Shown piece by piece: positions 60,120 through 64,000 of a stretch of 64,000 bases of DNA. The first letter of the stretch is position 1. Each line of letters opens with the position of its first letter. This DNA comes from Caloranaerobacter sp050286925 (GTDB lineage Bacteria > Bacillota > Clostridia > Tissierellales > Thermohalobacteraceae). The notes under the pieces were generated by a model. It saw only the letters and a program-made list of their open reading frames with translations, was not told the origin of the DNA and searched no databases. Both the position numbers and the translations under genes were made by a program. The DNA lies in the NCBI RefSeq assembly GCF_050286925.1, contig NZ_JBFWFX010000002.1, positions 227,629 through 291,628 on the forward strand, given 5' to 3'.

Positions 60120-61028
60120 GTGATAAAGAGTTTAAAAGAATTATTGAGTATTGCTAAAGGGCAAAAGAAGATGAAACTTGCTGTAGCGGCTTCTCAAGAT
60201 TATGAAGTTTTAAAAGCTGTATGTGATGCGGCTAATGATGGGATTGTAGAACCAATTCTTATTGGAGATATTGAAGAGACAACAAATATAGCTAGTAAAT
60301 ATGGTTTAGATATTGAGAAGTTTGAGAAAGTTGATATAAAAGACTTAGCTGAGACGGCTAAGACTGCAGTTTTATATGTGAATCAAGGAAAAGCGGATTT
60401 TGTAATGAAAGGGTTAATTGATACGTCTATCCTTCTAAAAGAAGTATTAAATAAGGAATATGGTTTAAGAACAGATAGTTTATTAAGTCATGTAATGGTA
60501 TATGAAGTGCCAACTTATCATAAGTTACTTTTCTTAACTGATGGTGGTATGAATATTGCGCCTGGATTAGAAGAAAAGATTAAAATTGTAAAAAATGCAA
60601 TTAAAGCTTGTAGAGCTTTAGGATATGAAACTATAAAAATAGCTGCATTAGCAGCAAAAGAGAAAGTTTCACCTAAAATGCCAGCTACTGTTGATGCTAA
60701 TAGTTTAAAAGAATTAGGAGAAAACAACGAATTTGGTGAAGGGGTAATTATTGAAGGTCCTTTAGCACTAGATTTAGCTATATCTAAAGAAGCAGCAAGA
60801 ATTAAAAAGTTTGAAAGCGAAGTTGCAGGGGATGCAGATGTATTACTTATGCCAAATATTGAAATGGGTAATGGTGTAGGTAAGAGCTTAACTTATTTTG
60901 CTAAAGCTCAATCAGCAGGAATTATTATGGGTGCTAAAGTACCAGTTGTATTAGTTTCAAGAGCGGATACTCATGAAGCTAAATTGAATTCGATAGCTTT
61001 AGGTAGTGTAATAGCTGCGAACAGATAA
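60120..61028 (+). CDS. ptb: Phosphate butyryltransferase-type acyl-CoA phosphotransferase
   Basis: 302 residues; converts acyl-CoA and phosphate to acyl phosphate and CoA, feeding ATP formation by an acyl kinase. Pta/Ptb fold, with LAVAASQDYEVLKAVCDAAN near the start and LMPNIEMGNGVGKSLTYFAK near the C-terminus. GTG 60120 (MIKSLKELLSIAK) is the typical Ptb start, with GAGGGGTGA upstream; GTG 60111 lies inside that site. In one operon with iorAB, which suggests branched-chain or aryl-acyl-CoA substrates from amino acid fermentation rather than, or besides, butyryl-CoA. Confidence 0.9.
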   Translation: MIKSLKELLSIAKGQKKMKLAVAASQDYEVLKAVCDAANDGIVEPILIGDIEETTNIASKYGLDIEKFEKVDIKDLAETAKTAVLYVNQGKADFVMKGLIDTSILLKEVLNKEYGLRTDSLLSHVMVYEVPTYHKLLFLTDGGMNIAPGLEEKIKIVKNAIKACRALGYETIKIAALAAKEKVSPKMPATVDANSLKELGENNEFGEGVIIEGPLALDLAISKEAARIKKFESEVAGDADVLLMPNIEMGNGVGKSLTYFAKAQSAGIIMGAKVPVVLVSRADTHEAKLNSIALGSVIAANR

Positions 61029-61050
61029 AAAATGTAAAGGGGTGTGAAAA

Positions 61051-62826
61051 ATGAAAAGACTATTAACTGGTAATGAAGCTGTAGCTCGTGGCGCATATGA
61101 AGCAGGAGTTACTGTAGCTTCAGCTTATCCTGGTACTCCTAGTACGGAGATACTAGAAAACATAGCAAAATATAAAGAAATTTATTCAGAATGGGCACCA
61201 AATGAAAAAGTTGCTTTAGAAGTAGCAATTGGTGCATCAATAGCAGGAGCAAGATCAATTGCAGCTATGAAACACGTAGGTGTTAACGTAGCAGCAGACC
61301 CTTTGTTTACTTTTGCATATACTGGAGTAAATGGAGGGTGCATTTTAGTAACAGCAGATGATCCTGGTATGCACAGTTCACAAAACGAACAAGATAACAG
61401 ATATTATGCAAAATCAGCAAAATTAGTAATGCTTGAGCCAAGCGATAGCCAAGAAGCTAAAGACTTTGTTAAATTAGGATATGAAATAAGTGAAAAATTT
61501 GATATTCCAATTCTTTTGAGACTAACTACAAGAATATGCCATAGTAAAACTTTAGTTGAACTAGAAGAAAGACAAGAAGTAGGAATTAAAGAATATAATA
61601 AAAATATTGCTAAATATGTAGCTACACCAGCTAATGGTAGAGTACTACATGTAAAATTAGAGGAAAAATTAAAGAAATTAGAAGAATACAGTAATAACAC
61701 ACCAATAAATAAAGTTGAATTTAACGATAAGAGTATAGGTATTATTACATCAGGTGTTGCTTATCAATATGCTAAAGAAGTTTTTGGAGATAGTGCTTCT
61801 TACTTAAAACTAGGTATGACATTCCCACTACCAAAACAAAAAATTAGAGAGTTTGCCAAGCAGGTAGATAAATTATATGTAATTGAAGAATTAGAACCAT
61901 ATTTAGAAACTGAAATTAAAGCAATGGGTATAGATGTTATTGGAAAAGAACTTATACCAAATATCGGTGAGCTTAATCCTGATATAATCAGAGAAGCACT
62001 ATTAGGTGAAAAAAGAGAAATTATTGAAATGAATAGTGAAAAAATTGTTTCTAGACCACCTACAATGTGTGCAGGTTGTCCACATAGAGGATTATTCTAC
62101 GTATTAAGTAAAAAGAAGAATGTTGTAATAACTGGGGATATAGGATGTTATACTCTTGGTTCAGCTCCACCATTAGAAACTATGGATACTTGTATCTGTA
62201 TGGGCGCAAGTGTAAGTGCAGGACATGGATTTAGTAAAGCATTTGAAGTTAATGGAAAAGAGGCTAAAGTATTTGGAGTTATAGGAGACTCTACGTTCTT
62301 CCATTCAGGTATTACTGGGCTTATAGATATTGTATACAATAAAGGTAATGCAGCAACTATTATACTTGACAATAGAATAACAGGAATGACTGGACACCAA
62401 GAGAATCCAGGTACTGGTTATACATTGATGGGTGAAGTAACAGAACAGATAGATTTAGTAAAAATCTGTGAAGCTATTGGAGTTAAACATATTGAAGTTA
62501 TTAATCCATTAGACTTAAAACAAACTGAAAAAGCTATAGATAAGGCGATTAATACTGATGAACCTGTAGTTATCATAACTAAGTGGCCATGTGTTCTTAA
62601 AAAGTCACCAAAAGAAGAAATTGAAGAATATGGATTAGATCAGAGAAAAATATGTACAGTAGAATCAGATAAGTGCAAGAAATGTAAACTTTGCTTAAAA
62701 GTAGGATGTCCTGCTATATCATTTGAAGAAGGCGTTGGAGCAATTATTGATGATACAATGTGTGTAGGCTGTGATGTATGTCTTCAGGTATGTCCATTCA
62801 ATGCAATAGTAAAGGTGGGTGAGTAA
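61051..62826 (+). CDS. iorA: Indolepyruvate:ferredoxin oxidoreductase, alpha subunit
   Basis: 591 residues. Oxidises aryl-pyruvates (from Trp, Phe, Tyr) to aryl-acetyl-CoA with reduction of ferredoxin. N-terminal pyrimidine-binding domain (AYPGTPSTEILE; DDPGMHSSQNEQDNR), TPP-binding domain (CAGCPHRGLFY; GDIGCYTLG; GDSTFFHSGITG with the Mg-binding region), and two C-terminal 4Fe-4S sites (CKKCKLCLKVGCP near 547; CVGCDVCLQVCPFNAI near 573). AAAGGGG site; iorB follows after one base. Confidence 0.95.
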   Translation: MKRLLTGNEAVARGAYEAGVTVASAYPGTPSTEILENIAKYKEIYSEWAPNEKVALEVAIGASIAGARSIAAMKHVGVNVAADPLFTFAYTGVNGGCILVTADDPGMHSSQNEQDNRYYAKSAKLVMLEPSDSQEAKDFVKLGYEISEKFDIPILLRLTTRICHSKTLVELEERQEVGIKEYNKNIAKYVATPANGRVLHVKLEEKLKKLEEYSNNTPINKVEFNDKSIGIITSGVAYQYAKEVFGDSASYLKLGMTFPLPKQKIREFAKQVDKLYVIEELEPYLETEIKAMGIDVIGKELIPNIGELNPDIIREALLGEKREIIEMNSEKIVSRPPTMCAGCPHRGLFYVLSKKKNVVITGDIGCYTLGSAPPLETMDTCICMGASVSAGHGFSKAFEVNGKEAKVFGVIGDSTFFHSGITGLIDIVYNKGNAATIILDNRITGMTGHQENPGTGYTLMGEVTEQIDLVKICEAIGVKHIEVINPLDLKQTEKAIDKAINTDEPVVIITKWPCVLKKSPKEEIEEYGLDQRKICTVESDKCKKCKLCLKVGCPAISFEEGVGAIIDDTMCVGCDVCLQVCPFNAIVKVGE

Positions 62827-62827
62827 T

Positions 62828-63403
62828 ATGTCAGAAACTAAGAACATATTATTAGTTGGAGTTGGCGGACAAGGTATAATTCTTGCGAGTAAAGTACTTT
62901 CTAAAGGTTTAGTTGATGCTGGCTTTGATGTAAAAATGTCAGAAGTCCACGGAATGGCGCAAAGAGGAGGTAGTGTTACTACTCAAGTTCGTTATGGTGA
63001 AAAGGTGTACTCTCCTATAATTGGAAAAGGTCAGGCTGATATTCTGGTAGCTTTTGAAAAAATGGAAGCTATGAGATGGATTGAATATCTTAAACCAAGT
63101 GGAAAGCTTGTTATAAATAATTATTCTATTCCTTCAGTACCAGTATTGATTGGTCAAGTTAAATATCCTGAGAATATTATTGAGGAATTAAAAGAAAAAG
63201 TAGATACAACTGTAATAGATGCAGCAAATGCAGCTAGGGAATTAGGAAACATTAGAACTCAAAATATAATTATGTTAGGGGCTTTAGTAAAAGCATTAAA
63301 TATTACTGAAGTAAATTGGGAAGAAGCAATTAAAGATACGGTTAAAGAGAAATATGTAGACATAAACTTAAAAGCGTTTAATAGGGGTATGGAGTTAGTT
63401 TAG
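62828..63403 (+). CDS. iorB: Indolepyruvate:ferredoxin oxidoreductase, beta subunit
   Basis: 191 residues, gamma-domain partner of IorA: NILLVGVGGQGIILASKVLS and EVHGMAQRGGSVTTQVRYG are diagnostic. ATG 62828 lies one base after the iorA stop, with AGGTGGGTGAG upstream inside iorA; the overlapping GTG 62819 is less likely. Terminates the ptb-iorAB operon. Confidence 0.95.
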   Translation: MSETKNILLVGVGGQGIILASKVLSKGLVDAGFDVKMSEVHGMAQRGGSVTTQVRYGEKVYSPIIGKGQADILVAFEKMEAMRWIEYLKPSGKLVINNYSIPSVPVLIGQVKYPENIIEELKEKVDTTVIDAANAARELGNIRTQNIIMLGALVKALNITEVNWEEAIKDTVKEKYVDINLKAFNRGMELV

Positions 63404-63433
63404 GGTAGGTATCAATCTACCCTTTTATTTTTT
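63402..63433 (+). terminator. Terminator of ptb-iorAB operon
   Basis: 7-bp stem AGGGTAG/CTACCCT, 8-nt loop, TTTATTTTTTT. Confidence 0.85.
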
Positions 63434-63531
63434 TAGTCTAATATATTAGAAAAATAGAGAGATATTTAATGGATAAAAGAGAAAAGGCATATTATTTTAA
63501 AATAATTAGTTATTTCGGGTATAAAATTAGA

Positions 63532-63560
63532 TTGAAGTGAAATAATAAATATGCTATATT
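63532..63560 (+). promoter_or_regulatory. rRNA promoter P1
   Basis: TTGAAG, 17-nt spacer, TATATT, about 210 nt before the 16S gene. Confidence 0.6.
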
Positions 63561-63618
63561 ACTACTTGTCGTTGCGAGAGCGCGAAAAATTAAAAATGGA
63601 TAAGAACAAAAAAAGTTC

Positions 63619-63647
63619 TTGACATAGATAAATAAATCTGCTATAGT
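63619..63647 (+). promoter_or_regulatory. rRNA promoter P2
   Basis: TTGACA, 17-nt spacer, TATAGT. The leader that follows contains a GTCGGC/GCCGAT hairpin and TTTGAAAACTGAACAG, a phrase common in clostridial rRNA leaders and spacers. Confidence 0.85.
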
Positions 63648-63767
63648 ATTAAGAGTCGGCGGCAAAAGCCGATAAAAAAGATTTGATAAAGAAGATTTGG
63701 TCTTTGAAAACTGAACAGTGCGGAGACAGGATTACAAGCTAACAGCTGATAGCTGAGGAACAAGTTT

Positions 63768-64000
<233 letters not shown>

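Noticed and set aside
63570..63590. GC-rich hairpin GCGAGAGCGC before the 16S gene as a terminator or tRNA
   Set aside because: Only a few paired bases, no T-run and no tRNA-like T-arm; more likely part of the rRNA leader.

Overview
The window is AT-rich (roughly 30% GC by eye) DNA from a low-GC Gram-positive anaerobe of the class Clostridia. The evidence is strong AGGAGG ribosome-binding sites, frequent GTG/TTG starts, T-box leaders, an L20 leader, a GerMN lipoprotein typical of endospore formers, ferredoxin-linked indolepyruvate oxidoreductase, and a clostridial gene order (pheST-zapA-U32 peptidase-mutS2). A thermophilic or hydrothermal relative (for example Caloranaerobacter-like) is possible, but that is inference; the 16S start at the right edge could settle it.

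Layout. 1-5.3 kb: partial chemoreceptor, class 3 aldehyde dehydrogenase, small orphan protein, MFS transporter. 5.3-14.0 kb: a strong promoter with two LacI-type operators drives a 2785-residue secreted, SLH-anchored protein carrying both a pullulanase-type and an alpha-amylase-type GH13 domain. 14.1-15.6 kb: an operon resembling the haem-sensing hsmRA system of Clostridioides difficile, preceded by a perfect palindrome at the transcription start. 15.7-22.3 kb: membrane dipeptidase, an unusual DNRLRE-glycosyltransferase fusion, an FtsH-like protease without the extracytoplasmic domain, a PepV dipeptidase and small genes. 22.4-41.8 kb is core genome: infC-rpmI-rplT with L20 leader and an AUU start, KtrAB potassium uptake, TrmH-type methyltransferase, T-box-pheST, zapA, U32 peptidase, mutS2, GerMN lipoprotein, FMN hydroxyacid enzyme, T-box-argS.

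41.9-55.3 kb is a decayed accessory zone. It holds two 184-bp direct repeats (IS ends) around a broken radical SAM/SPASM peptide-maturation locus with an intact but unusual ABC exporter, a group II intron reverse-transcriptase remnant, a six-repeat CRISPR array with leader but no cas genes, a transglycosylase, several unknown genes, a MATE pump, and remnants of a RAYT transposase, an IS4-type transposase, a peptidase and a membrane protein. 55.4-63.4 kb returns to intact genes: acetyltransferase, B12-radical SAM protein, membrane protein, TPR protein, and a ptb-iorA-iorB operon for fermenting 2-keto acids from amino acids. At the right edge tandem promoters precede the first ~230 nt of a 16S rRNA gene.

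The most noteworthy points are the DNRLRE-glycosyltransferase fusion, the HsmRA-like operon with its operator, the peptide-maturation/exporter island between IS ends, the CRISPR array whose last spacer resembles an intrinsic terminator, the double-GH13 pullulanase, and the 42-bp tandem duplication of a gene start. Coordinates of starts were chosen by Shine-Dalgarno spacing and often differ from the longest open frame.
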